Origin: Streptomyces sp. NRRL F-5123
GTDB taxonomy: Bacteria > Actinomycetota > Actinomycetes > Streptomycetales > Streptomycetaceae
Assembly: GCF_000721495.1 (NCBI RefSeq)
Contig: NZ_JOHY01000021.1
Span: 1-64,000 of the forward strand
Direction of reading: 5' to 3'
Length of the DNA: 64,000 nucleotides
Position numbers and translations under genes: made by a program. The first letter of the stretch is position 1. Each line of letters starts with the position of its first letter. Below are positions 50,685-59,073 of this stretch, piece after piece. The notes under the pieces are model-generated. The model had not been told where the DNA came from. It did no database searches and worked only from the letters and a program-made list of their open reading frames with translations.

Positions 50685-51479
50685 ATGTCGACCACCCGTC
50701 ATCTGATCAACCGGCAGCGCAGGCTGGCAGCGGTGTCCGCGGCGGCGGAGGAGCGCGCGGCGGACCGCGAGGCCGAGCCCGCGGGGGCCGTCCGCACCCA
50801 GTCGGCGGCCCGTGCCCGTGCCCGTACCCGTACGGCGGTACGGCCCCGTACCGACGTCGCGGAGCCGGAGCCCGCGGCGCCCGCGGCGAAACGCCCCGCG
50901 AAGGCCACGGCGAGGACGACGGCGAGGACCACGGCCGGGGCCACGGCGAAGAGGGCGCCCCGCGGGCCCTTCCCCGTCGTGCTCGCGCTGCTCGCCGCCG
51001 CGACCGTTCTGCTCGGCGGCTTCGCCGCCTTCGCCGCGAGCCGGGCGTCCGGGCTGCACGACTCGGTCGCCGCGCACAACACCGCGCTCACCGACACCGC
51101 CCGCACCAGCGAGGTCAAGGGCCAGGTCGCGGAGGCGGTCAACGCCGTCTTCTCGTACGACTACGCCGACCCGGCCCGTACCGACAGCGCGGCCGAGCGG
51201 CTGCTCACCGGGAAGGCCGTCCAGCAGTACGCGACCATGCTCGCGCAGGTGCGCGCGCAGGCGCCGACCCGGAAGCTCGTGCTGACCACCACCGTCACCG
51301 ACACCGGCGTCGACACGATCGACGGCGACCGCGCCCACCTGCTCGTCTACGCCGACCAGCGCAACACCAGCACCGCGAAGGCGGGGGCGGGAAGCACCTA
51401 CGCCCCGGCCATGTTCGCGGTGGACGCCGTCCGCACCGGGGGCATCTGGAAGATCGCCGCGATCGACACCTTCGGATGA
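50685..51479 (+). CDS. Mce-associated membrane protein (fourth)
   Basis: A 264-residue protein with a long basic Ala/Arg/Thr-rich cytoplasmic part (ARARARTRTAVRPRTD, KATARTTARTTAGATAKR), unlike the acidic tails of the first two members, one membrane helix (~101-120) and an NTF2-like domain ending IWKIAAIDTFG. It is the last gene of the mce run, 28 bp after the third member. Confidence 0.8.
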   Translation: MSTTRHLINRQRRLAAVSAAAEERAADREAEPAGAVRTQSAARARARTRTAVRPRTDVAEPEPAAPAAKRPAKATARTTARTTAGATAKRAPRGPFPVVLALLAAATVLLGGFAAFAASRASGLHDSVAAHNTALTDTARTSEVKGQVAEAVNAVFSYDYADPARTDSAAERLLTGKAVQQYATMLAQVRAQAPTRKLVLTTTVTDTGVDTIDGDRAHLLVYADQRNTSTAKAGAGSTYAPAMFAVDAVRTGGIWKIAAIDTFG

Positions 51480-51632
51480 AGGCGGGGGAGTAGCGACGCG
51501 GATCCCCGCAACCGGCACTATGGACTGTGAGCCGTGCCTGCAACGCACCCGAAACGGTGTGATGCAATGCTCATGATCCCCCGCCCGGACCAGACGGGGG
51601 GAGCGGTGCCTGACCGGCGAGGATGGATGGAT

Positions 51633-52994
51633 ATGGATAAGCAGCAGGAGTTCGTGCTCCGGACCCTGGAGGAGCGGGACATCCGCTTCGTGCGGCTGTG
51701 GTTCACCGACGTGCTGGGCTATCTGAAGTCGGTCGCCGTCGCTCCCGCCGAGCTCGAACAGGCCTTCGACGAGGGGATCGGCTTCGACGGCTCCGCGATC
51801 GAGGGCTTCGCCCGGGTCTACGAGTCCGACATGATCGCCAAGCCCGACCCCGGCACCTTCCAGATCCTGCCCTGGCGCGCCGACGGCCCCGGCACGGCCC
51901 GGATGTTCTGCGACATCCTCATGCCCGACGGCTCGCCGTCCTACGCCGACCCGCGCTACGTCCTCAAGCGCGCGCTCGCCAAGACCTCCGACCTCGGCTT
52001 CACCTTCTACACGCACCCCGAGATCGAGTTCTACCTGCTCAAGGACAAGCCGCTGGACGGCACCCGCCCCACCCCCGCCGACAACTCCGGCTACTTCGAC
52101 CACACCCCGCAGGCCGTCGGCATGGACTTCCGCCGCCAGGCCATCACGATGCTCGAATCCATGGGCATCTCAGTGGAGTTCTCGCACCACGAGGGCGCCC
52201 CCGGCCAGCAGGAGATCGACCTGCGGTACGCCGACGCGCTGTCCACCGCGGACAACGTCATGACCTTCCGGCTGGTGATGAAGCAGGTCGCCCTGGAGCA
52301 GGGCGTGCACGCCACCTTCATGCCCAAGCCCTTCTCGGAGTACCCCGGTTCGGGCATGCACACCCACCTGTCGCTCTTCGAGGGCGACCGCAACGCCTTC
52401 TACGAGTCCGGCGCCGAATTCCAACTCTCCAAGGTGGGACGGTCGTTCATCGCGGGCCTGCTGCGGCACGCGGGCGAGATCTCCGCGGTCACCAACCAGT
52501 GGGTCAACTCCTACAAGCGCATCTGGGGCGGCTCCCAGCGCATCGCGGGCGCGGGCGGCGAGGCCCCCTCGTACATCTGCTGGGGCCACAACAACCGCTC
52601 GGCCCTCATCCGGGTGCCGATGTACAAGCCCGGCAAGACCGGCTCCACCCGCGTCGAGGTCCGCTCCCTCGACTCCGGCGCCAACCCCTACCTCGCCTAC
52701 GCCGTGCTTCTCGCGGCGGGCATGAAGGGCATCCAGGAGGGCTACGAACTCCCGGCCGGCGCCGACGACGACGTCTGGGCCCTCAGCGACGCCGAACGCC
52801 GAGCCCTCGGCATCCAGCCCCTCCCGCAGAACCTCGGCGAGGCCATCGACCTGATGCAGCACAGCGAACTCGTCGCCGAGACCCTCGGCGAGCACGTCTT
52901 CGAGTTCTTCCTGCGCAACAAGAAGCAGGAGTGGGAGGAGTACCGCTCCCAGGTCACCGCCTTCGAGCTGATGAAGAACCTGCCGAACCTGTAG
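51633..52994 (+). CDS. glnA2: Glutamine synthetase-like enzyme, GlnA2 type
   Basis: A 453-residue type I glutamine synthetase-fold protein. It has GFDGSAIEGFARVYESDM, the metal-binding HPEIEFYLL, GAPGQQEIDLRY and GSGMHTHLSLF. The adenylylation-site Tyr of classical GlnA (NLY) is absent; the corresponding region reads NLGEAIDLM. From memory it is close to S. coelicolor SCO2241 (GlnA2), described as a gamma-glutamylpolyamine synthetase, so polyamine use is likely, but glutamine synthesis cannot be excluded. ATG 51633 was chosen with GAGGA 10 bp upstream; ATG 51627 would add two residues. It has its own promoter region, with 153 bp to the mce run. Confidence 0.9.
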   Translation: MDKQQEFVLRTLEERDIRFVRLWFTDVLGYLKSVAVAPAELEQAFDEGIGFDGSAIEGFARVYESDMIAKPDPGTFQILPWRADGPGTARMFCDILMPDGSPSYADPRYVLKRALAKTSDLGFTFYTHPEIEFYLLKDKPLDGTRPTPADNSGYFDHTPQAVGMDFRRQAITMLESMGISVEFSHHEGAPGQQEIDLRYADALSTADNVMTFRLVMKQVALEQGVHATFMPKPFSEYPGSGMHTHLSLFEGDRNAFYESGAEFQLSKVGRSFIAGLLRHAGEISAVTNQWVNSYKRIWGGSQRIAGAGGEAPSYICWGHNNRSALIRVPMYKPGKTGSTRVEVRSLDSGANPYLAYAVLLAAGMKGIQEGYELPAGADDDVWALSDAERRALGIQPLPQNLGEAIDLMQHSELVAETLGEHVFEFFLRNKKQEWEEYRSQVTAFELMKNLPNL

Positions 52995-53018
52995 GTCCCC
53001 CGGGCCGGCTGCTCCGCC

Positions 53019-53055
53019 CGCGCCCGGCCCGGTCTCCGCGACCGGGCCGGGCGCG
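53019..53055 (+). terminator. Terminator after glnA2
   Basis: CGCGCCCGGCCCGGT and ACCGGGCCGGGCGCG form a perfect 15-bp stem with a 7-base loop, 24 bp downstream of the stop. Confidence 0.85.
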
Positions 53056-53170
53056 GTGCGTCGGCCACCGTCAGGCGTCGGCCACCGTCAGGCCTGGTCA
53101 CTGTCAGGCTTTGGTCACAGGTCGCGCGGAACGGGAGCTTCCCTCCCACAGCGGACCTACGCTCGCAGGT

Positions 53171-53923
53171 ATGACGATGGGGGACGAACTGCTCCTGCTG
53201 GCGATCACGCCGGGCAGGCTGCACAGGGGGATACGCATCCGGTCGCCGCAGCGGCTGCGGCTGGCGTTACGGGCCGCGGAACTCGCGGAGCTGGCGCTCG
53301 CCGGGCGGGTCGACGTGGGGGAGCGGCGGATCGCCGTACGGGACCGCACACCGGTCGAGGTGCCCCGGCTCAGCGGCGTGCTGCGCGTCCTCGCCGGCAC
53401 CGAACCGGCACCGACGCCGGAGGAGTGGCTGCGCGCCGCCCCGCGCTCGCTCCTGGCCGAGTACATCTCCCGGCTCCAGGACCGCAAGGTGATACGCGTC
53501 AGGCGGTGGCGCGGCCGCGACGGGCGCACCCGCAACGACATCCTGTCCGCCGACCTGCCGCGCCGCCGTGAGCTGGTGGCCCGGCTGGAGGCGGCGGTCC
53601 GCGCCGCGACCGGCCTCGCGGACGACGACCCCGACCTCGCGTACGACCTCGCGCTGGCCGTGCTCGTCCGCAGCGCGGGCCTCGCCGCCGCCGTCCACCC
53701 GGGCCCGCGCGGCCTGCCCGCCCGCCGCCGGATGGCCGCGCTCTCCGCTCCCGACGGGGACTCCGGCGCGCTGGGCGGCGCGGTGGCGGCCGCGTACGCC
53801 GCGGAGGCCGCTGCCGCCCGCATCCCCGACGTCCACGGGCTCAGCCGGGGCGGCTACGGCGGCAGCGGGGCCGCTGCCGACATGGCCGGGCTCGACGGGA
53901 GCACGCCGGGCGGCACCTGGTGA
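53171..53923 (+). CDS. GPP34 (GOLPH3-like) family protein
   Basis: A 250-residue protein with the GPP34 pattern: MGDELLLLAITPGRL at the start, LALRAAELAELALAGRVDV, and LLAEYISRLQDRKVIRVRRWRG. Eukaryotic members bind phosphatidylinositol-4-phosphate; Streptomyces has many of unknown role. ATG 53171 is the first start of the conserved region. Two copies of CGTCGGCCACCGTCAGG lie upstream (53058-53092). Confidence 0.85.
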   Translation: MTMGDELLLLAITPGRLHRGIRIRSPQRLRLALRAAELAELALAGRVDVGERRIAVRDRTPVEVPRLSGVLRVLAGTEPAPTPEEWLRAAPRSLLAEYISRLQDRKVIRVRRWRGRDGRTRNDILSADLPRRRELVARLEAAVRAATGLADDDPDLAYDLALAVLVRSAGLAAAVHPGPRGLPARRRMAALSAPDGDSGALGGAVAAAYAAEAAAARIPDVHGLSRGGYGGSGAAADMAGLDGSTPGGTW

Positions 53924-54016
53924 CGCGCCGCCGGCCCGCCCCCGTACCCCAACTGCCCCTGCCTCAGGGTCAGTAGAGTGGGCGAGGCCGACAAGCGGCT
54001 CCTTGGGGGGAAAGAA

Positions 54017-54445
54017 ATGAGCATGTCCGAACGGCTGCGGCTCAACCAGCTGGTCATCGACGAATTCCGGTCCGCCGCCGGCGAGGTCGGCGGCGACTAC
54101 TCCGGCGTCCCGCTGCTGCTGCTCACCACCACCGGCCTGCGCAGCGGCGAGCCGCGCACGGCACCGACGACGTACCTCGCGGACGGCGAGCGGCTCGTCG
54201 TGTTCGCCGCGAACGGCGGCCGCCCCGTGCACCCCGCGTGGTACCGCAACCTGCTGGCCGACCCCGTCGTGCGCGTCGAGGTCGGCGAGCAGTCGTACGA
54301 GGCGACCGCCGCCGTCGCGGACGGCGCGGAGCGCACCCGGCTGTGGCAGCTCCAGGTCGCGGCGGCCCCGTACTTCGCGGGCTTCCAGGAGCGCGCCGGG
54401 GACCGCCTCATCCCTGTCGTGGTCCTCACCCGCGCCGCGGGCTGA
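54017..54445 (+). CDS. Nitroreductase/deazaflavin-dependent oxidoreductase family protein
   Basis: A 142-residue protein of the Ddn/FDOR split-barrel type: LLLLTTTGLRSGEPRTAPTT, LVVFAANGGRPVHPAWYRNL and DPVVRVEVGEQSYEATAA. Such enzymes use F420 to reduce diverse substrates; the native one is unknown here. The start is set by GGGGGGAAAGA just upstream. It is convergent with the MFS gene. Confidence 0.9.
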   Translation: MSMSERLRLNQLVIDEFRSAAGEVGGDYSGVPLLLLTTTGLRSGEPRTAPTTYLADGERLVVFAANGGRPVHPAWYRNLLADPVVRVEVGEQSYEATAAVADGAERTRLWQLQVAAAPYFAGFQERAGDRLIPVVVLTRAAG

Positions 54446-54473
54446 CGCTCTCCCGGAAGAGCCTCGGCCCGCG

Positions 54474-55955
54474 TCAGGCGGTCGTGTCCCCGGCGCCCAG
54501 CGCCGCCCGCTCGGGCGTGTCCGAGCCCGCGGCGCGGGGGGCGGGCTGCGGGCGGCGCGACGGGATGAAGGACGCGAGCAGCAGGGCCAGCAGCGCGGTG
54601 CCCGCGCCGACCGCCATGACGGTGCGGAAGCCGTTCTGCGACGGGACGGTGAGCGGTCCGTACGCCATCGTCATCTGGGCCAGCACCACGCCGGCGACCG
54701 CGCTGGACACCGAGGTCCCGACGGCCCGCATGAGGGAGTTGAGGCTGTTGGCCGCGGCCGTGTCGGACACCGGCACCGCGCCCATCACCAGCGCGGGCAT
54801 CGCGCCGTAGCCGAGGCCCACACCCGCGCCGATGATGCAGGACACCAGCACGAGCTGCCAGACCGCGGACATCAGGAGGATGTTCACGACGTAGCCCGCC
54901 GCAACCGTGGCCGCGCCCAGCATCAGCGTCGTCTTCGGGCCGCGGGCCCGGGTGATCCGGGCGGAGAAGGGCGCCACGACCATCATGACGAGCCCCTGCG
55001 GGGCCAGCACCAGGCCGGTGACCAGCAGCGACTTGCCGAGCCCGTAGCCGGTGTCCTTCGGCAGCTGGAGCAGCTGCGGCAGGACGAGCGACATCGCGAA
55101 CATCGAGAAGCCGTACGACACGGACGCCAGGTTGGTGAAGAGCACCTGCGGGCGCGCGGCGATCCGCAGGTTCACCAGGGCGTACGGCAGCTGCAGCTGG
55201 TAGGCGCCCCACACCAGCAGGACGAGCACGCCGCCGCCGAACAGGCCCAGCGTGGTGCCGCTCGCCCAGCCCCACGCGGCGCCCTTCGACACCCCCAGCA
55301 GCAAACACACCAGGGCGGCGGACAGCCCGAGCGCCCCCGGTATGTCGAAGCGCCCTCCGGTGCGCACCTCGGACTCCGGCACCAGTGCCACGACCAGGGC
55401 GGTCGCCACCGCGCCCGCGGCGGCGGACACCCAGAAGAGCACGTGCCAGTCGAAGTGGTCGGCCACCAGCGCGGCCAGCGGCAGGCCGAGCGCGCCGCCG
55501 ACGCCGAGGGAGGCGCTCATCACGGCGGTCGCCGAGGCGAGCTTCTCGGTGGGCAACTCGTCGCGCATGATGCTGATGCCCAGCGGGATCACGCCGGACG
55601 ACACGCCCTGGAGGGCGCGCCCCACGATCATCGGGCCGAGCGAGTCCGACAGCGCGCACACGACCGACCCGGCGGTCAGCAGCACCAGACTGGCCAGCAG
55701 CAGGCGCCGCTTGCCGTGCATGTCGCCGAGCCGCCCGAAGACGGGCGTGGCGACGGCGGAGGCGAGCAGCGTCGCGGTGACCGCCCAGGTGGCGTCGGAG
55801 GGCGATGCGTCGAGGAGGTCGGGCAGCTCCGGGACCAGCGGGATGACCAGGGTCTGCATCAGGGAGACGACGATCCCGGCGAAGGCCAGCACGACGACGA
55901 CGGCGTCGGCGCGGCCGGAGACGACCTTCCCGGGGGGTGCGGGGGTCTCGGACAT
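54474..55955 (-). CDS. MFS exporter, DHA2-like
   Basis: A 493-residue protein with about 14 membrane helices. It has WAVTATLLASAVATPVFGRL, the motif-A loop GRLGDMHGKRRLLL, and VSSGVIPLGISIMRDELP in the next helices. ATG 55955 has GGAGG 9 bp upstream. It is divergent from a TetR gene with an AT-rich operator between, so it is likely an inducible drug or metabolite exporter. Substrate unknown. Confidence 0.9.
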   Translation of the reverse strand: MSETPAPPGKVVSGRADAVVVVLAFAGIVVSLMQTLVIPLVPELPDLLDASPSDATWAVTATLLASAVATPVFGRLGDMHGKRRLLLASLVLLTAGSVVCALSDSLGPMIVGRALQGVSSGVIPLGISIMRDELPTEKLASATAVMSASLGVGGALGLPLAALVADHFDWHVLFWVSAAAGAVATALVVALVPESEVRTGGRFDIPGALGLSAALVCLLLGVSKGAAWGWASGTTLGLFGGGVLVLLVWGAYQLQLPYALVNLRIAARPQVLFTNLASVSYGFSMFAMSLVLPQLLQLPKDTGYGLGKSLLVTGLVLAPQGLVMMVVAPFSARITRARGPKTTLMLGAATVAAGYVVNILLMSAVWQLVLVSCIIGAGVGLGYGAMPALVMGAVPVSDTAAANSLNSLMRAVGTSVSSAVAGVVLAQMTMAYGPLTVPSQNGFRTVMAVGAGTALLALLLASFIPSRRPQPAPRAAGSDTPERAALGAGDTTA

Positions 55956-56006
55956 GGGTTTCGGGCCTCCGGTCTGGACAGCGGGTGCGCGGGCGGATAT
56001 TTTAAA

Positions 56007-56022
56007 TAAATCGCTTGATTTA
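56007..56022. promoter_or_regulatory. Probable TetR operator between the MFS and TetR genes
   Basis: TAAATC-GCTT-GATTTA, a perfect inverted repeat inside a 30-bp AT-rich island that stands out strongly from the surrounding GC-rich DNA. Confidence 0.7.
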
Positions 56023-56109
56023 AATGTAATGTAGGGAGCCGCGCCCGGCCCGTCAAGCGACCGCAGGTCGGGCGGGGTGCGCGGGCCCGCGCTCGGTAAG
56101 GTCGTAGCC

Positions 56110-56754
56110 ATGCCAGCCAGGAGTGTCCGCGCGGAGAAGGTCGAGGCGACGCGGGAGGCGATCCTCGCGGCGGCCGAGCAGCTCTTCGCCGAGCACGGCG
56201 TCTACAACATCTCCAACCGGCAGATCAGCAACGCCGCCGGCCAGGGCAACACCGCCGCCGTCAACTACCACTTCGGCAACAAGACCGACCTCGTGCGGGC
56301 CATCGCGCGCCGCCACACCGAGCAGATCGAGCGCAACCGCGCCCGCCTGATCGCCCGCACCGAGGGCTCGACGGAGCTGCGCGACTGGGTGGGCTGCATG
56401 GTCCGCCCGCTCACCGAGCACCTCGACGCGCTCGGCAGCCCCACGTGGTACGCCCGCTTCAACGCCCAGGTCTCCGCGGACCCGGCCCTCTACGAGGCAG
56501 TCGTCCCGGAGATCACCGCGTCCCCCACCCTGCGCACCCTCCTCGACGGCCTCAACGCCTGCCTCCCCGGCCTCCCCGACGACGTCAAGGCCGACCGCGG
56601 CGTCATGGCCCGCCACCTCATCGTCCAGATGTGCGTGGAGCGCGAACGCGCCCTGGCGACCGGCACCCCCCTCGCCCACCCCACCTGGTCAGACCTGGCC
56701 ACCAGCCTGACCGACGCCCTGACCGGCCTCTGGCACGCCCCGGTCACCCGCTGA
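56110..56754 (+). CDS. TetR-family transcriptional regulator
   Basis: A 214-residue protein with a TetR helix-turn-helix (VEATREAILAAAEQLFAEHG; ISNRQISNAAGQGNTAAVNY; HFGNKTDLV). The C-terminal half is the sensor region. It is divergent from the MFS exporter and probably represses it and itself through 56007-56022. The C-terminal coding end overlaps a degraded gene on the other strand by 11 bp. Confidence 0.92.
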   Translation: MPARSVRAEKVEATREAILAAAEQLFAEHGVYNISNRQISNAAGQGNTAAVNYHFGNKTDLVRAIARRHTEQIERNRARLIARTEGSTELRDWVGCMVRPLTEHLDALGSPTWYARFNAQVSADPALYEAVVPEITASPTLRTLLDGLNACLPGLPDDVKADRGVMARHLIVQMCVERERALATGTPLAHPTWSDLATSLTDALTGLWHAPVTR

Positions 56755-56929
56755 CGCCGCCGGGCGCCGCGTCGATCCAGGCCCGGACCGTCCTGCCGAT
56801 GCCGTGCGGGCGGGGGGTGACGCCGTGGCGGACGGCGAGGGCCGCGACGAGAGTGAGGCCGCGGTGCGACTCGTCGTCGGGAGCAGCGGCGCGGGGGCGG
56901 GGGATCGCGCGGCTCGCGCGGGAGTCGTC
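56744..56929 (-). pseudogene. C-terminal remnant of an ATP-binding anti-sigma-type regulator
   Basis: The minus strand encodes DDSRASRAIPRPRAAAPDDE then SHRGLTLVAALAVRHGVTPR and IGRTVRAWI. This is the order of the G-box end of HATPase_c_2 regulators (compare GRGLLVVAGVADAWG in the gene at 17763). The N box and a proper start are missing, since the upstream frame turns into the complement of another remnant. Confidence 0.45.
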
Positions 56930-56945
56930 GCGGGCACCCGCGTGA

Positions 56946-57101
56946 CGGAGGAGGACACCGGCCCGGCGGGGTCTGCGCCCGGCTCGTGAGCTGGGGCACG
57001 GTCCCTGCACGGCGTACACCGGCGACTGCTCGCCCGTCGAGGTCGACGAGAGGGTGCTGGACTCCGCCGCGTACGTGCTGGAGTACGCCTTCGAGAGCTG
57101 A
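56946..57101 (+). pseudogene. Possible C-terminal gene remnant
   Basis: The frame ending at 57101 reads ELGHGPCTAYTGDCSPVEVD then ERVLDSAAYVLEYAFES. It looks like real protein (mixed composition, conserved-looking Cys and Tyr) but has no usable start and is closed by a TGA at 56943. Family not recognised. Confidence 0.3.
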
Positions 57102-57326
57102 CCGCGCCCCCGGATTCGGGGCATCGTTGCTGGTCAGCCGGGGTGGGAGCCAGGGCGTGGCGGCTTCCGGGCGGGGGTGTGATTTTTTCATGCCGGGGGG
57201 CGGGGGGACTCACGGGGGACTGGTGACTGTGGCACTGTCGCGGGCTTCGGCCGAGTCCGCATCCTGGGGTGGGGCCGGCCGGTGTGCCGGAAACGGATGC
57301 CGGTGACGGCTGTTGACTGCGGGGTG
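57102..57326. other. Intergenic stretch, no feature recognised
   Basis: 225 bases without a convincing gene, hairpin or repeat; presumably holds the promoter of the gene at 57327. Confidence 0.5.
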
Positions 57327-57998
57327 ATGGGTGTGTATCAGGCTCAGCGGGGACGGAGCGGCGCTCACGAGACGGTGGTCGAGCAGGCCGCCGAGGGGGG
57401 GTACTGCTCCGGGTTCGACGCGCTGGGTGGGCATCGGCCGCGGCGGCTCATGACGGGGCTGCGGTCCTGCCGGGCGTGCGGTGACCGGGTGGGAGGGTCC
57501 TTACGGGCGCTGCCGCGCCTGTACGCCGCGTGCGAGCACGCGCTGGGGCCGGTGACGAGCGGCTTCCGGCAGCGGGTCAGCGGGAGCAAGAACATGGGCA
57601 TGGCGCTCAACGAGCGTGCGATGGAGGCCCGCAGCGAGATGGTGGGCGTGCTGGCGTCCTGGGCCGACATGGTGGTCGGCGAGCGGCGCGCGTCCGCGCC
57701 GCGCGGGCGGACGGTGCGGGACCTCGCGGGATTCGTCGCCGGCCATCTGGACTGGCTGCTCGCGCACCCGGCCGCCGACGACTTCGTGAGCGAGATCGTG
57801 ATGGTCGAGGAGGCCGCGCTGCGCGCCGTCGAGGGTGGCGGGACCTCCCGCGAGCTGGGGCGCTGTCCGGAACCCGGATGCGACAGCGCGGTGCAGTCGG
57901 GCGTGCTCCCGGGCGGGGACTTCGCGGTGAGCTGCGGCACCGGCCATGTGCTCACCCCGCAGCAGTGGCTGCTGCTCGGCCGCCGGGCGGCGTCGTGA
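57327..57998 (+). CDS. Cys-containing protein of unknown function, zinc-ribbon-like
   Basis: A 223-residue protein. Two Cys/His clusters could bind zinc: SCRACGD early and CPEPGC...CGTGH late. Between them lies a helical region (SGSKNMGMALNERAMEARSE; DLAGFVAGHLDWLLAHPAAD). I do not recognise the family; similar proteins next to small helix-turn-helix genes occur in Streptomyces mobile or regulatory regions. ATG 57327 was chosen; GTG/ATG options upstream look non-coding. The stop overlaps the next start (GTGA), so the two proteins probably act together. Confidence 0.65.
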   Translation: MGVYQAQRGRSGAHETVVEQAAEGGYCSGFDALGGHRPRRLMTGLRSCRACGDRVGGSLRALPRLYAACEHALGPVTSGFRQRVSGSKNMGMALNERAMEARSEMVGVLASWADMVVGERRASAPRGRTVRDLAGFVAGHLDWLLAHPAADDFVSEIVMVEEAALRAVEGGGTSRELGRCPEPGCDSAVQSGVLPGGDFAVSCGTGHVLTPQQWLLLGRRAAS

Positions 57999-58258
57999 AC
58001 GCGGCCCGCGCGGTGCCGCCGCGCGTCGTGCCGACGGAACTCGCGGCGCTGGCCCTCGGGGTGCCGCCCGCGACGATACGGAAGTGGGCCAGCCGGGGGA
58101 AGCTGACGCGCTACGGGCGGCCCGGACGGGCGGAGTACGACCTCGACGAGCTGTTCGCACTGGCCGAGGCGCGTACGGGCGCCGCGGGCGGCCACGGCGC
58201 GGGCGGCGGCGCCGGCGGCGCGGAGCCGGAGGGCCCCGCCGCCGCGGAGCCCGCGTGA
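57995..58258 (+). CDS. Small helix-turn-helix DNA-binding protein (excisionase/MerR-like fold)
   Basis: An 87-residue protein whose first ~60 residues form a winged helix-turn-helix (VPTELAALALGVPPATIRKW; ASRGKLTRYG; AEYDLDELFALAEAR), the layout of AlpA/excisionase-type proteins. The tail is Gly/Ala-rich and probably disordered. GTG start overlaps the upstream gene. Target unknown. Confidence 0.75.
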   Translation: MNAARAVPPRVVPTELAALALGVPPATIRKWASRGKLTRYGRPGRAEYDLDELFALAEARTGAAGGHGAGGGAGGAEPEGPAAAEPA

Positions 58259-58291
58259 GACGCACCCCGGCCCGACCACGACAGCGCGCCA

Positions 58292-58322
58292 CCGGCCGCG
58301 GCGGTCCGGCCGCCGCGGCCGG
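58292..58322. terminator. Hairpin between convergent genes
   Basis: CCGGCCGCGGCGG and CCGCCGCGGCCGG, a perfect 13-bp stem with a 5-base loop. Confidence 0.75.
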
Positions 58323-58377
58323 CGGCGCGCCTGCCGCGCCCGGACCCGGACCGGAGCACCCCGCGCCCGGCACCGCG

Positions 58378-58992
58378 TCAGATGATCCAGCCGGTGTCGT
58401 GGGCGATACGGATCGCGTCGATGCGGTTGCGTGCGTTGAGCTTGGTGACGCTGGTGGTGAGGTAGTTGCGGACGGTGCCGAGCGAGAGGCAGAGCATGTC
58501 GGATATCTCGTGCGGCTCGGCGCCGGTCGCGGCGAGCTGCAGGACGCTCAGCTCGCGGTCGGAGAGCGGACACTCCCCGGCGTCCCACGCGGCGAGGGCG
58601 AGTTCGGGGTCGATGGTGCGCTGCCCGGTGGCGACGCGGCGCACGCACTCCGCGAGCTGGTCGGGCGGCGAGTCCTTGAGCATGAAACCGGTGACGCGCG
58701 CGTTGAGCGCGCGGCGCAGCGTGCCGGGCCGCCCGAGGCTGGTCAGGATGAGGGTCCGGCAGGTGGGAAGCCGCTGCTGGAGCTGGGTGACGGCGCTGAG
58801 TCCGTCGAGCCCGGGGAGGTCGATGTCGATGACGGCGACGTCCGGGTTGTGGTGAAGGGCTGTCGGGAGGATCTCGTCGCCGCGGCCGATATCGGCCACG
58901 ATGGTCAGGTCGTCCTCGAGTTCGAGAAGGGCGACGAGTGCTCCGCGGACCATCTGTACGTCTTCGGCTAAAAGAATTCTGAGCTGCCTCAT
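58378..58992 (-). CDS. Response regulator, NarL/LuxR type
   Basis: A 204-residue protein. Receiver domain: ILLAEDVQMVRGAL with the acidic pair, VAVIDIDLPGLDG with the phospho-acceptor Asp, LILTS and GFMLKDSP (Lys). LuxR helix-turn-helix: LSDRELSVLQLAATGAEPHE then ISDMLCLSLGTVRNYLTTSV. It pairs with the histidine kinase encoded 81 bp upstream. ATG 58992 follows GGGGG; ATG 59004 would add four residues but has no SD. Confidence 0.93.
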   Translation of the reverse strand: MRQLRILLAEDVQMVRGALVALLELEDDLTIVADIGRGDEILPTALHHNPDVAVIDIDLPGLDGLSAVTQLQQRLPTCRTLILTSLGRPGTLRRALNARVTGFMLKDSPPDQLAECVRRVATGQRTIDPELALAAWDAGECPLSDRELSVLQLAATGAEPHEISDMLCLSLGTVRNYLTTSVTKLNARNRIDAIRIAHDTGWII

Positions 58993-59073
58993 TGCCGCCC
59001 CCATAGATCGACAGTGTCCGGTGTCCAGCCGTGCAGTGGTCAGGTTCTGCGGCTTTTACAGCGGTTATGGCGT

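Noticed and set aside
53058..53092. Two copies of a 17-bp direct repeat as an attachment site
   Set aside because: The copies lie side by side with nothing between them and no integrase or tRNA nearby; simple local duplication.
51698..53170. Upstream extension of the GPP34 gene through glnA2
   Set aside because: Arg/Pro-rich shadow frame; the conserved GPP34 start is at 53171.
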